A stretch of DNA of 64,000 nt. Origin: Polynucleobacter kasalickyi (lineage in GTDB: Bacteria; Pseudomonadota; Gammaproteobacteria; Burkholderiales; Burkholderiaceae). The stretch lies in assembly GCF_900176405.1 (NCBI RefSeq), contig NZ_FWXJ01000003.1, positions 207,000 to 270,999 on the forward strand, read 5' to 3'. Positions 55,702 through 64,000 of the stretch are shown piece after piece. The translations under genes were made by a program, and so were the position numbers. The stretch's first letter is position 1, and the number at the start of each line of letters is the position of its first letter. The notes under the pieces are model-generated. The model was not told the DNA's origin. It was given only the letters and a program-made list of their open reading frames with translations, and ran no database searches.

Positions 55702-56073
55702 TTATTTCATTGGTGTGTCACGCGTGACACCTGCGGCTTCTAATTTGGCTAAATACTCCTGCCACATCCCCTCTTGGTTCTGAGAAAGCTCGAGCAGATA
55801 CTCCCAAGTAAATAGTCCAGAATCATGACCATCAGTAAAGGTCGGTTTAATTGCGTAATTACCAACTGGCTCCAGACTCAAAATACTCACATTACGCTTA
55901 CCAGTTTGTAATACTTCCTGACCAGGTCCATGACCCCGTACTTCGGCAGAGGGTGAATGGACTCTTAAAAACTCAAAAGGTAAAAGATACTTATTTTGAT
56001 CCGCATAAGTCAATTCAAGCACTTTTGATTTTTGATGAACTACCAAGTTTTCAGGTACTGGAGCTTTGATCAT
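55702..56073 (-). CDS. DUF971 domain protein
   Basis: The 123-residue protein matches the DUF971 domain, also found at the N-terminus of gamma-butyrobetaine hydroxylases. Marks are '[20 protein letters not shown]', '[20 protein letters not shown]', '[20 protein letters not shown]' and '[13 protein letters not shown]'. Stand-alone forms have been linked to Fe-S or Zn handling, but the role is not settled. In Burkholderiales it regularly precedes ubiE. Its start overlaps the stop of the big oxidoreductase. Confidence 0.9.
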   Translation of the reverse strand: MIKAPVPENLVVHQKSKVLELTYADQNKYLLPFEFLRVHSPSAEVRGHGPGQEVLQTGKRNVSILSLEPVGNYAIKPTFTDGHDSGLFTWEYLLELSQNQEGMWQEYLAKLEAAGVTRDTPMK

Positions 56074-59000
56074 ACTAATACCCTTTCGATACCACCTTCG
56101 TTAGCATTTTTAACAAAATCAGCCATCCAATTTTGTCCTAAAAGATGATTCGCCATTTCCACCACAATGTAATCTGCAGTAGTTCCAGAATCTTCATCAA
56201 ACCGAGATAACCCCTGTAAACAAGATGGACAGCTAGTCAGAATTTTTACATTACCGTCAAAGTTCTCTTGTAAGTTGGAAGCGCCCTTTTTCATTTCAAT
56301 TTCTTTTCTAAAGCGAATCTGCGTTGAAATATCAGGACGAGTTACTGCCAAAGTCCCAGACTCTCCACAGCAACGATCGTTTTTAGTGATTTGCGTATCA
56401 TCAGCTAACTGAATTAGTTGATTCACTGTTTTCAAAGGTTCTTGTAGTTTCATTGGTGTATGGCAAGGGTCGTGATACATATAACGAGTACCTTGTACCC
56501 CCTCTAAACGAATCCCTTTTTCTAATAAGAATTCATGAATGTCAATGATCCTACAACCAGGGAAAATTTTCGCAAATTCATATCCTGCAAGTTGGTCATA
56601 GCAAGTACCGCAGGATACAACCACTGTCTTAATATCAAGGTAATTAAGGGTATTTGCAACTCGATGGAAGAGCACTCGATTATCCGTGATGATCTTATCC
56701 GCTTTATCAAAGTCACCCGCACCTTTTTGTGGATAACCACAACATAAGTACCCAGGCGGTAATACTGTTTGCACACCCGCTTCCCACAGCATCGCTTGCG
56801 TTGCCAGACCAACTTGAGAAAAAAGTCGCTCGGAGCCACAACCCGGAAAATAAAAGACCGCCTCTGAGTCCACGGTGGTTGTTTTAGGGTTGCGAATAAT
56901 TGGCACAATGGAGGAATCTTCTATATCAAGCAATGCGCGAGCCGTTTTTTTCGGTAAATTACCAGGCATTTTCTTGTTAATAAAGTGGATCACTTGCTCT
57001 TGCATAGCAGGTTTGCCAAGACTCTTTGGTGGCAGTGCCGTTTGTTTTTTTGCTAACTTTTTAAAGAGTTCATTAGCTAAGCGCTGAACTTTATAACCTG
57101 TTTCAATCATGAGCGTTCTAGCCAACTTAATCGTTTCAGGATTGGTCGCATTTAAAAAGAACATGGCAGCTTGAGCGCTTGGATTAAACTTTTTCTGACC
57201 CATCTTACGCAGTAAATTCCGCATATTCATGGTGACATCACCAAAATCAATCTTCACCGGACATGGGGTAAGACACTTATGGCAGACCGTACAGTGTGCC
57301 GCCACATCATCAAACTCTTCCCAATGCCTAATAGAAATTCCACGACGCGTTTGTTCCTCGTATAAGAAGGCTTCAACGAGAAGTGAAGTCGCGAGAATTT
57401 TGTTACGCGGACTATATTGTAGATTTGCTCTTGGCACGTGGGTCGCACAAACCGGTTTACATTTACCGCAACGTAAACAGTCTTTAATACTGGCAGAAAT
57501 TGCCCCGATTTCGCTTTGCTGCATGATTAATGACTCATGCCCCATGAGACCAAAACTTGGTGTGTAGGCGTTATTTAAGCCGGCACCAGGCATCAACTTA
57601 CCTTTATTAAAGTGGTTGTTTGGATCCACTTTCAATTTGTAGGCTCTAAACTCCTTGAGTTCGTCATCCGTCAAATACTCTAATTTAGTGATGCCAATCC
57701 CATGTTCGCCGGAAATAACGCCGTCGAGTGATCTGGAGAGCGTCATGATCCTACCTACTAGGTCATGTGCTTCTTGCATCATTTCGTAATCATCTGAGTT
57801 AACCGGAATATTTGTATGCACATTGCCATCACCAGCATGCATATGTAAGGCAACAAACACACGCTTTCTGAGGATTTTTTTATGAATCGCGTTACATTCA
57901 TCCAAAATTGGCATAAATGGCGCGCCCATAAATATTTGACGCAATTTAGCTCTTACATCTAATTTCCAAGAAACTAAAATCGACCGGTCTTGCAACTGTG
58001 AAAAATATTGAGTTTGATTTTTTGCATAATCGACCCAACGTGCTTTAACCTCTCGAATAAGCTCAAGTGCTTTGGTGACCCGATCTTCGAGTAAATCAGC
58101 AGAGGCAATTTCTGCAGCGTCATCGGATTTACCTAGCGGCATCGTACCGTTTGCAAAAAAATCCTCTAAAGCGTCGAGTAAAGCGATTTTATTTTTTAAT
58201 GACATCTCAATATTGAGATATTCAATACCGTCGGTATATTCGCCCATTCTTGGCAAAGGAATAACAACGTCTTCATTAATTTTGAATGCATTCGTGTGCT
58301 TTGAAATAGCTGCCGTTCTAGCTCGGTCGAGCCAAAACTTCTTACGCGATTCTGGGCTAATTGCCACAAAGCCTTCGCCAACTCGCTGATTAGCAATCCG
58401 AATCACTTCACTTGCAGCAGTTGCCACTTGATTCGCATCATCACCGACGATATCGCCAATGAGAACCATCTTCGGCAAGACATTACGTCTTGACTTCGTC
58501 GAGTAGCCAACAGCTTTAAGATATTTCTCGTCTAAATGCTCAAGTCCAGCAAGAATCGCGCCACCTTGCTTGGTTTGTTGATCTAAATAGTCTTTAATTT
58601 CTACAATACTCGGAATAGCATCCCTAGCCTGACCAAAAAACTCTAAACAAACCGTACGAACCTCTTTTGGCATTCTGTGCAAAACCCATTTCGCACTAGT
58701 AATGAGGCCATCACAACCTTCTTTTTGAACACCAGGCAAGCCTGACAAAAATTTATCAGTCACATCCTTACCGAGTCCAACTTTCCTGAATTTGCGACCT
58801 TCAATCACTAAGGTTTCTTGATGGATCACTAATTCACCTGGTGCCTTATTACCATCCGACAAAGTACATTGAAAAGTAGCAACCGGTGCATCATGAATTT
58901 TGGACAAGTTATGGTCCATCCGCTGAATTTCTAACCAATTGCCATTCGGATCGACCATTCTCCACCACAACAGATTATCTAATGCAGTGCCCCATAAAAC

Positions 59001-59912
59001 TGCTTTTTTACCACCAGCGTTCATTGCAATATTGCCGCCAATACAACTGGCTTCAGCAGAAGTTGGGTCCACCGCAAATACTAAGCCAGCTTTGTCGGCA
59101 GCATCAGCCACAGTTTTTGTAATCACCCCTACTTCAGTAAAAATAGTGGCTACATCTTGTTCATTTCCTGGGATTTTGCCAACACTCACTGGAGAAATCG
59201 TTAATAACTTCTCAGTATTAATCACCGCTGACATAGGCGTCATCGGAATGGCACCACCTGTGTAACCCGTTCCACCCCCGCGAGGAATAATCGTAAGGCC
59301 AAGTTCAATACAGCCTTTTACTAAATTGGGGATTTCTAATTCATCGTCTGGGGTTAAGACTACAAAAGGATATTCCACCCGCCAATCAGTTGCATCTGTT
59401 ACGTGTGCAACTCTCACAAAGCCATCAAAACCAATGTTGTCTTGGGCGGTAAACTTGCCGAGTACTTTTTTTGTCTTGATACGTAATTCGCGCGCCAACA
59501 CGAGTTCCTGAGAGAAACTCTTCACCGCGCCTCTAGCAGATTCAATCAGTTGACGAACCGGAATTTCTAAATTTTTAGTAACGCGTTTTTCTATTTCACT
59601 TAAACGATGCCACAGCGCATCAGTTAATGCAGTTAATCTTTTTGGATTATCGAGTAGGTCATCCTGCAAGTAAGGATTTCTTCTAACGACCCAAATATCT
59701 CCCAATACTTCGTACAGCATCCTTGCGGATCGCCCCGTTTTACGCTCACTGCGAAGTTCATTCAAGGTGTTCCATGCGGACTCCCCTAATAAACGAATGA
59801 CGATCTCTCTATCCGAAAAAGAGGTGTAGTTATATGGGATTTCTCGCAACCTAGATGGCGGATTGGCTAATTCCCGAAGGGGTTCTAAATTCAGGGGTGC
59901 GTTCATATTCAA
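56070..59912 (-). CDS. Giant FAD-linked oxidase / Fe-S oxidoreductase fusion (DUF3683 type)
   Basis: This 1280-residue fusion has several parts. An N-terminal DUF3683-like segment (about 1-150) is followed by an FAD-binding PCMH domain with '[18 protein letters not shown]' (about 205-225) and an FAD-oxidase C-terminal domain ('[12 protein letters not shown]', '[14 protein letters not shown]'). Two 4Fe-4S motifs ('[14 protein letters not shown]', '[16 protein letters not shown]') and two CCG domains ('[13 protein letters not shown]', '[10 protein letters not shown]') follow. It resembles GlcD or Dld fused to GlcF/GlpC, so it should oxidise a 2-hydroxy acid and pass electrons to quinone. Substrate unknown (D-lactate or glycolate are candidates). 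Confidence 0.93.
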   Translation of the reverse strand: MNMNAPLNLEPLRELANPPSRLREIPYNYTSFSDREIVIRLLGESAWNTLNELRSERKTGRSARMLYEVLGDIWVVRRNPYLQDDLLDNPKRLTALTDALWHRLSEIEKRVTKNLEIPVRQLIESARGAVKSFSQELVLARELRIKTKKVLGKFTAQDNIGFDGFVRVAHVTDATDWRVEYPFVVLTPDDELEIPNLVKGCIELGLTIIPRGGGTGYTGGAIPMTPMSAVINTEKLLTISPVSVGKIPGNEQDVATIFTEVGVITKTVADAADKAGLVFAVDPTSAEASCIGGNIAMNAGGKKAVLWGTALDNLLWWRMVDPNGNWLEIQRMDHNLSKIHDAPVATFQCTLSDGNKAPGELVIHQETLVIEGRKFRKVGLGKDVTDKFLSGLPGVQKEGCDGLITSAKWVLHRMPKEVRTVCLEFFGQARDAIPSIVEIKDYLDQQTKQGGAILAGLEHLDEKYLKAVGYSTKSRRNVLPKMVLIGDIVGDDANQVATAASEVIRIANQRVGEGFVAISPESRKKFWLDRARTAAISKHTNAFKINEDVVIPLPRMGEYTDGIEYLNIEMSLKNKIALLDALEDFFANGTMPLGKSDDAAEIASADLLEDRVTKALELIREVKARWVDYAKNQTQYFSQLQDRSILVSWKLDVRAKLRQIFMGAPFMPILDECNAIHKKILRKRVFVALHMHAGDGNVHTNIPVNSDDYEMMQEAHDLVGRIMTLSRSLDGVISGEHGIGITKLEYLTDDELKEFRAYKLKVDPNNHFNKGKLMPGAGLNNAYTPSFGLMGHESLIMQQSEIGAISASIKDCLRCGKCKPVCATHVPRANLQYSPRNKILATSLLVEAFLYEEQTRRGISIRHWEEFDDVAAHCTVCHKCLTPCPVKIDFGDVTMNMRNLLRKMGQKKFNPSAQAAMFFLNATNPETIKLARTLMIETGYKVQRLANELFKKLAKKQTALPPKSLGKPAMQEQVIHFINKKMPGNLPKKTARALLDIEDSSIVPIIRNPKTTTVDSEAVFYFPGCGSERLFSQVGLATQAMLWEAGVQTVLPPGYLCCGYPQKGAGDFDKADKIITDNRVLFHRVANTLNYLDIKTVVVSCGTCYDQLAGYEFAKIFPGCRIIDIHEFLLEKGIRLEGVQGTRYMYHDPCHTPMKLQEPLKTVNQLIQLADDTQITKNDRCCGESGTLAVTRPDISTQIRFRKEIEMKKGASNLQENFDGNVKILTSCPSCLQGLSRFDEDSGTTADYIVVEMANHLLGQNWMADFVKNANEGGIERVLV

Positions 59913-59995
59913 TGCTCAGTAAATATTCATTCTAATGGAGGGGGGAATTCTTTGCTAAAACTGCCTTTATTTGGATTTTTGACTGTGATAACCAT

Positions 59996-60463
59996 TTAAT
60001 AACGGAACTGTAAAAATGTTGCGACAATTATTATGTATCGTACTGATTTACCAATCAACATATAAAAAAAACAAGGGGTCAAGGGTAATTTCATCCACCC
60101 TGCAAGACCTGATAACACATCACCAATTACTGGCAGCCAACTAAAAACCAGGAGCTTCGAACCATACTTATTCATATACATCAATAACTTAGGGTGATTT
60201 TCAAATTTTGAAGAGCTGGTTATTAAGCGATTACTCAGTGCACCCAAATACCAAGTGCTTACACCACCCAAAGTATTTGCAATCGAAGCAATCGCTAAGG
60301 CATCTAAATACTTCTCAGGATGGATCTCTAAAAAACCCAAAAGATAAGGCTCAGATCCAAAAGGCAAGACAGTTGATGCCAGAAAAGAAGTTACTCCAAT
60401 AGCAAATAACCCGACCTCTGTGATCGATAAAAATTGCCAAATTGCCTCAAAATATGTGCTCAT
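59996..60463 (-). CDS. YqaA family membrane protein (DedA/SNARE-associated type)
   Basis: The product has about 155 residues from ATG 60463 ('MSTYFEAIWQFLSITEVGLF'); an in-frame ATG at 60505 would add 14 residues. It has four hydrophobic segments and the YqaA marks 'FLASTVLPFGSEPYLLGF', 'ASIANTLGGVSTWYLG' and 'WLPVIGDVLSGLAGWMKLP'. These correspond to the DedA-superfamily re-entrant motif involved in lipid handling. No partner nearby. Confidence 0.88.
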   Translation of the reverse strand: MSTYFEAIWQFLSITEVGLFAIGVTSFLASTVLPFGSEPYLLGFLEIHPEKYLDALAIASIANTLGGVSTWYLGALSNRLITSSSKFENHPKLLMYMNKYGSKLLVFSWLPVIGDVLSGLAGWMKLPLTPCFFYMLIGKSVRYIIIVATFLQFRY

Positions 60464-60571
60464 GTGGCATTTTATCAAATTGAAACTCAATTTCCTTTTC
60501 GCCATCGCCGAGCGATACCACTAAAATAGGTAACTATTGTTCACTTTGAGAATTGCACTCATAATATATCC

Positions 60572-62092
60572 ATGCCACATTCCTACTTAAGAAGAATCCT
60601 CAATGCCAAGGTCTATGACGTTGCTAGGGAAACCGAGTTGCAACCTGCTAGACATCTTTCGACTAAACTCAAAAATAAAGTTTTTCTGAAGAGAGAAGAC
60701 AACCAACCTGTTTTTTCTTTTAAGCTCAGAGGCGCATACAACAAAATGGTGCACTTAAGTACAGAAGAATTAAATAAAGGGGTCATTGCTGCTTCTGCAG
60801 GTAATCATGCTCAAGGTGTCGCTCTTGGCGCGGCCAAATTGCAATGCCAAGCAACAATTGTGATGCCGACAACCACGCCCAAATTAAAAATTGATGCCGT
60901 CAAAGAAAGAGGTGGTAAGTGGGTAAAAATCGTTTTGCATGGCGATTCTTACAATGACGCATATGACCATTCAATGTTACTCAAAGAAGAGCAAGGCTTA
61001 AACTTTATTCATCCGTTTGATGATCCAGACGTCATTGCTGGACAGGGCACGATTGCGATGGAAATTTTGCGTCAACACCAAGGACCAATTGACGCCATTT
61101 TTGTGGCGATTGGTGGTGGTGGACTGATTGCTGGGGTTGGTGCTTACATTAAGTCCGTACGCCCCGAAATAAAAGTGATTGGTGTGCAAACTGTCGACTC
61201 AGATGCCATGCGACAGTCACTCGCAGCCGGTAAAAGGGTTGAACTTAAAGATGTTGGTTTATTTTCCGATGGAACTGCCGTTAAATTAGTTGGTAAAGAG
61301 ACATTTAGGCTATGCAAGGAAGTTGTCGATGACATCATCACCGTCGATACGGATGCCATTTGTGCAGCTATCAACGATGTTTTTGCCGATACTCGCAGTA
61401 TCTTAGAGCCGGCTGGTGCACTCGCGATTGCTGGCCTGAAAGCTTATGTAGCCAAACATCAAATCGAAAATCAAACTCTCATTGGCATCGCTTGCGGTGC
61501 CAATATGAACTTTAATCGCCTACGATTTGTCGCTGAGCGTGCTGAGGTAGGAGAAGCAAAAGAATCTGTCTTTGCAGTAACAATTCCCGAAGAACGTGGG
61601 AGTTTTAGGCGGTTCTGTGAAATTATTGGGAAACATAACGTTACTGAGTTTAATTATCGTATCGCTGACTCCGCAAAAGCACATATCTTTATCGGCATTG
61701 CTACCAACAATTTAAATGATGGTTTACAAATTGCCAAGACCTTCACGAAGGCTGGTTTTGAAACACTCGACCTCACCTCTGATGAAATTGCCAAGTCCCA
61801 TTTACGCCACATGGTTGGCGGTCGTTCTGATTTGGCTGAAAATGAACTGGTTTATCGATTTGAGTTTCCTGAGCGGCCAGGGGCATTGATGCGGTTTTTA
61901 AATTCGATGTCGCCCAATTGGAATATTAGCCTTTTTCACTATCGCAATCATGGTGCCGACTATGGAAAAATCTTAATTGGAATGCAAGTTCCGCCCAAAG
62001 ATAAGAAAATATTTAAAGAGTTTTTAAAACAAACTGGATACCGTTACTGGGACGAAAGTAACCATCCTGCTTATCAACTTTTCCTCAAATAA
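60572..62092 (+). CDS. ilvA: Biosynthetic threonine ammonia-lyase
   Basis: IlvA deaminates threonine to 2-oxobutyrate, the first step to isoleucine. The 506-residue PLP enzyme has the cofactor lysine in 'VFSFKLRGAYN' (Lys51), 'ASAGNHAQGVALGA', and the phosphate loop 'VAIGGGGLIAGVG'. Two C-terminal ACT-like regulatory domains (about 325-505; 'VTIPEERGSFRRFCEIIG' and 'FEFPERPGALMRFLNSM') mark it as the isoleucine-inhibited biosynthetic form. It is followed by the nucleotidase gene 2 bases past its stop. Confidence 0.97.
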   Translation: MPHSYLRRILNAKVYDVARETELQPARHLSTKLKNKVFLKREDNQPVFSFKLRGAYNKMVHLSTEELNKGVIAASAGNHAQGVALGAAKLQCQATIVMPTTTPKLKIDAVKERGGKWVKIVLHGDSYNDAYDHSMLLKEEQGLNFIHPFDDPDVIAGQGTIAMEILRQHQGPIDAIFVAIGGGGLIAGVGAYIKSVRPEIKVIGVQTVDSDAMRQSLAAGKRVELKDVGLFSDGTAVKLVGKETFRLCKEVVDDIITVDTDAICAAINDVFADTRSILEPAGALAIAGLKAYVAKHQIENQTLIGIACGANMNFNRLRFVAERAEVGEAKESVFAVTIPEERGSFRRFCEIIGKHNVTEFNYRIADSAKAHIFIGIATNNLNDGLQIAKTFTKAGFETLDLTSDEIAKSHLRHMVGGRSDLAENELVYRFEFPERPGALMRFLNSMSPNWNISLFHYRNHGADYGKILIGMQVPPKDKKIFKEFLKQTGYRYWDESNHPAYQLFLK

Positions 62093-62094
62093 AT

Positions 62095-63012
62095 ATGAGC
62101 TTTTCTCTCTCCGGAAAATTAGTGGTCGCGATTTCTTCGCGAGCATTATTTGATTTTGAAGAAGAGAATCGTATTTTTGAAGCGACGAATGACAGCGCCT
62201 ACATGCGCTTACAAAATGACCGTCTAGAAATTCCAGCAAAAGCTGGAGTGGCCTTCCCGCTTGTGGAGAAGTTGTTGAGATTTAATTCCGCAGATACCTC
62301 TCGGGTAGAAGTCGTCATTTTATCTAGGAATGACCCAGTTAGTGGTCTAAGAGTTTTCAGATCAGCCAAACATGCAGGGCTTAAATTAGAACGTGGAGTC
62401 TTTACTAGAGGACGTCCGCCTTATCATTATTTGAGATCTTTGCATGCTAATTTATTTTTATCCGCGAATGAAAGTGACGTTCGAGAAACCTTAAACGCCG
62501 GCTTTCCTGCCGCTCTAGTGTATCCCCAATCCTCGAAGCTAGCCGAGTCAAATCCCAATGAAATCCGGATTGCATTTGACGGTGATGCTGTTTTATTTTC
62601 AGATGAATCTGAACGTATTTACCAAGAGAAAGGCCTCGATGCCTTTGTAGCACATGAAATCACTAGGGCACAAATTCCATTGCCTCCAGGCCCCTTTAAG
62701 CCACTCTTAGAAGCACTTCATCAACTCCAAAACTCTGCTGGAAGTACCCCAATGCGAATCAGAACTGCCTTGGTTACAGCTAGGTCTGCACCCGCTCATG
62801 AAAGAGCGATTAGAACGCTCATGAGCTGGGGAATTGATATTGATGAAGCCATGTTTCTAGGTGGTTTAGACAAGTCTGATTTCTTAAAAGAATTTGAGCC
62901 AGACTTCTTTTTTGATGATCAAACGGGGCATTGTGAAAAAGCTGCGGAAGTTGCCCCGACTGGACAAGTGATGTCTGGTATTTCTAATCATAAAACTCCT
63001 TCTTCCTCATGA
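62095..63012 (+). CDS. 5'-nucleotidase family protein (YjjG-unrelated, PF06189-like)
   Basis: This 305-residue cytoplasmic protein resembles the 5'-nucleotidase family represented by mammalian cytosolic 5'-nucleotidase IA. HAD-like marks are 'LVVAISSRALFDFEEENRIF' (an Asp within the first acidic block), 'VVILSRNDPVSGLRVF', 'RIAFDGDAVLFSDESE' and 'FFFDDQTGHCEKAA'. It likely removes phosphate from nucleoside monophosphates. It overlaps queF by 4 bases. Confidence 0.87.
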   Translation: MSFSLSGKLVVAISSRALFDFEEENRIFEATNDSAYMRLQNDRLEIPAKAGVAFPLVEKLLRFNSADTSRVEVVILSRNDPVSGLRVFRSAKHAGLKLERGVFTRGRPPYHYLRSLHANLFLSANESDVRETLNAGFPAALVYPQSSKLAESNPNEIRIAFDGDAVLFSDESERIYQEKGLDAFVAHEITRAQIPLPPGPFKPLLEALHQLQNSAGSTPMRIRTALVTARSAPAHERAIRTLMSWGIDIDEAMFLGGLDKSDFLKEFEPDFFFDDQTGHCEKAAEVAPTGQVMSGISNHKTPSSS

Positions 63013-63857
63013 CAGATCAACACACAGAAGCTACCGTACTTAATGCGCCCTTGGGCAAAGAGGTTGCCTACCCTACCACTTACAGCCCCGAGCTGTTATA
63101 TCCAATTTCTCGTTCAATAAACCGAAAATTGTTAAATTTTTCAGGCACCCTGCCTTTTATGGGCGCTGATATTTGGAATGCTTATGAATTAAGCTGGTTA
63201 GGCCCGAGAGGAAAGCCTGAAGTGGCGATTGCTCAATTTCAGATACCAGCCAATTCACCCTTCATTATTGAATCCAAGTCTTTCAAGTTGTATTTAAATA
63301 GTTTGAATTACGCTCAATTTAATGACCTATTAGATGTGAAAGCTGCCCTAGAAAATGACTTGTCACAAGCAATTGGCACAAAAATTAAAGTCACTTTATT
63401 AACGCCTGAGGATTGGGATAAAAAAGAAACTCCACCCTTACTTGGTAAATGTATGGATCGTCTGGATGTGGAAATTGATCCATCGAAGGCTCCCGATGCG
63501 AACATTCTGAAAGCTGATTTTACCGCCGGTCAAGTTGAAGAAACCCTGTATACAAACTTACTCAGATCCAATTGTCCGGTGACTGGGCAACCAGATTGGG
63601 GAACGCTAATTATTCAATACAAGGGGCCGCAGATTGATGAGGCAAGTTTACTCACCTACATCATTGCGTTCCGTAACCACCAAGAGTTTCATGAGCACTG
63701 TGTAGAGAAAATATTTTGCGATGTGAAGGATAAGTGTCAAGCAACTGAGCTCAGTGTATACGCGAGGTATACGCGTCGAGGTGGCCTAGATATCAATCCA
63801 TTTAGAACGAACTTTAATGCTCCATGGCCCTTTAATAGTAAATTAGCACGACAATAA
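63009..63857 (+). CDS. queF: NADPH-dependent 7-cyano-7-deazaguanine reductase
   Basis: QueF reduces preQ0 to preQ1 in queuosine biosynthesis. The 282-residue sequence is the long two-module proteobacterial type. The catalytic cysteine and acid are Cys189 and Asp196 in 'SNCPVTGQPDWG', and the NADPH-binding 'ESKSFKLYLNSLNYAQF' lies in the first module. No other que gene adjoins. An IS200/IS605-type end begins about 25 bases past its stop; the gene itself is intact. Confidence 0.97.
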   Translation: MTDQHTEATVLNAPLGKEVAYPTTYSPELLYPISRSINRKLLNFSGTLPFMGADIWNAYELSWLGPRGKPEVAIAQFQIPANSPFIIESKSFKLYLNSLNYAQFNDLLDVKAALENDLSQAIGTKIKVTLLTPEDWDKKETPPLLGKCMDRLDVEIDPSKAPDANILKADFTAGQVEETLYTNLLRSNCPVTGQPDWGTLIIQYKGPQIDEASLLTYIIAFRNHQEFHEHCVEKIFCDVKDKCQATELSVYARYTRRGGLDINPFRTNFNAPWPFNSKLARQ

Positions 63858-63880
63858 TTTCGTCATACTTTTGCTCAAGC

Positions 63881-64000
63881 ATTGACATCCTCCCCGCCCT
63901 AAAGGACGGGGATTCCTACTGAGCTCAGGCTGCTAGAGCTTGAGTCACTTCGGCGGGTTCCTGCTTCACAGAGTGGTCTGACTGCCCCAACTCTCCACAG
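63881..64000 (-). mobile_element. End of an IS200/IS605-family element with omega-RNA-like 3' region, partial
   Basis: The last 120 bases match the well-known right end of IS200/IS605 (IS1341-type) elements as I remember it. On the minus strand they end with the hairpin CCCCGUCC-UUUA-GGGCGGGG (63911-63892), followed by AGGAUGUCAA. The stem is fully paired only when read as minus-strand RNA (one U-G pair; C-A mismatch on the plus strand). The tnpB gene, if present, lies beyond the window. This end would be its omega-RNA scaffold. The exact boundary (63880-63884) is uncertain. Confidence 0.75.

Noticed and set aside
56522..56908. 128-codon frame inside the giant oxidoreductase gene
   Set aside because: Same strand, different frame of a well-supported Fe-S/CCG coding region; Cys/Arg-rich low-quality composition typical of a shadow frame.
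57229..57567. 112-codon plus-strand frame opposite the giant oxidoreductase
   Set aside because: Antisense shadow of the Fe-S region; its Cys residues arise from the complementary frame.

Overview
The window is ordinary bacterial chromosome from a free-living Gram-negative beta-proteobacterium of the order Burkholderiales. Gene order and protein content look most like Polynucleobacter or a close relative, with an AT-rich composition. This placement rests on family and synteny knowledge (lptD-surA-pdxA-rsmA; miaB-ybeY-corC-lnt-glyQ-glyS-gmhB-plsC; dusB-fis-purH-ruvCAB; ubiE-ubiJ-ubiB; Bug-type receptor; a giant FAD/Fe-S oxidase), not on a database search. Genes are tightly packed, often overlapping by 1-4 bases. 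I see no tRNA, no rRNA and no CRISPR array.

Layout. 1-12.1 kb is the accessory part. It holds a cut-off Bug receptor, a c-type cytochrome and a PQQ-type dehydrogenase on the minus strand, divergent from a TonB-dependent receptor that resembles the PQQ importer PqqU/YncD. Then come a secreted alpha/beta hydrolase, a Tat-exported MmgE/PrpD protein, an orphan membrane-anchored TAXI receptor, a lipoprotein SodC, MgtC plus a ParB-like protein, and a GT39 glycosyltransferase. 12.2-22.2 kb (+) holds an antiporter, then tRNA modification, RNA maturation, envelope and glycyl-tRNA synthetase genes. 22.2-28.1 kb (-) is the LPS-assembly/chaperone operon. 28.1-37.7 kb (+) runs from cell-wall recycling (amgK-murU) through pepP, a ubiquinone hydroxylase and dusB-fis-purH to ruvCAB. 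37.6-43.4 kb holds tyrS, anmK, erpA, argC and the rplM-rpsI ribosomal operon. 43.5-44.5 kb has a candidate small RNA or leader, an OsmC protein and rnpB. 44.5-60.5 kb (-) contains pyrC, a glycerate kinase, an Atm1-like ABC exporter, aspS, a symporter, the ubiE-ubiJ-ubiB cluster and the 1280-residue oxidoreductase. 60.6-63.9 kb (+) has ilvA, a nucleotidase and queF. The window ends inside the end of an IS200/IS605-type element.

How parts fit. The dehydrogenase, cytochrome and PqqU-like receptor can be read as a system that imports PQQ made by other bacteria and uses it in the periplasm. AmgK, MurU and AnmK belong to one MurNAc-salvage route that feeds UDP-MurNAc synthesis. Several ubiquinone genes (ubiH-type, ubiE, ubiJ, ubiB) are spread over the window. 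The points most worth a second look are the PQQ-scavenging locus, a perfect 150-bp in-frame tandem duplication inside lptD, the promoter-terminator-promoter arrangement upstream of rplM, the absence of phoH from the miaB-ybeY operon, and the IS200/IS605 end with a probable omega-RNA scaffold next to queF.
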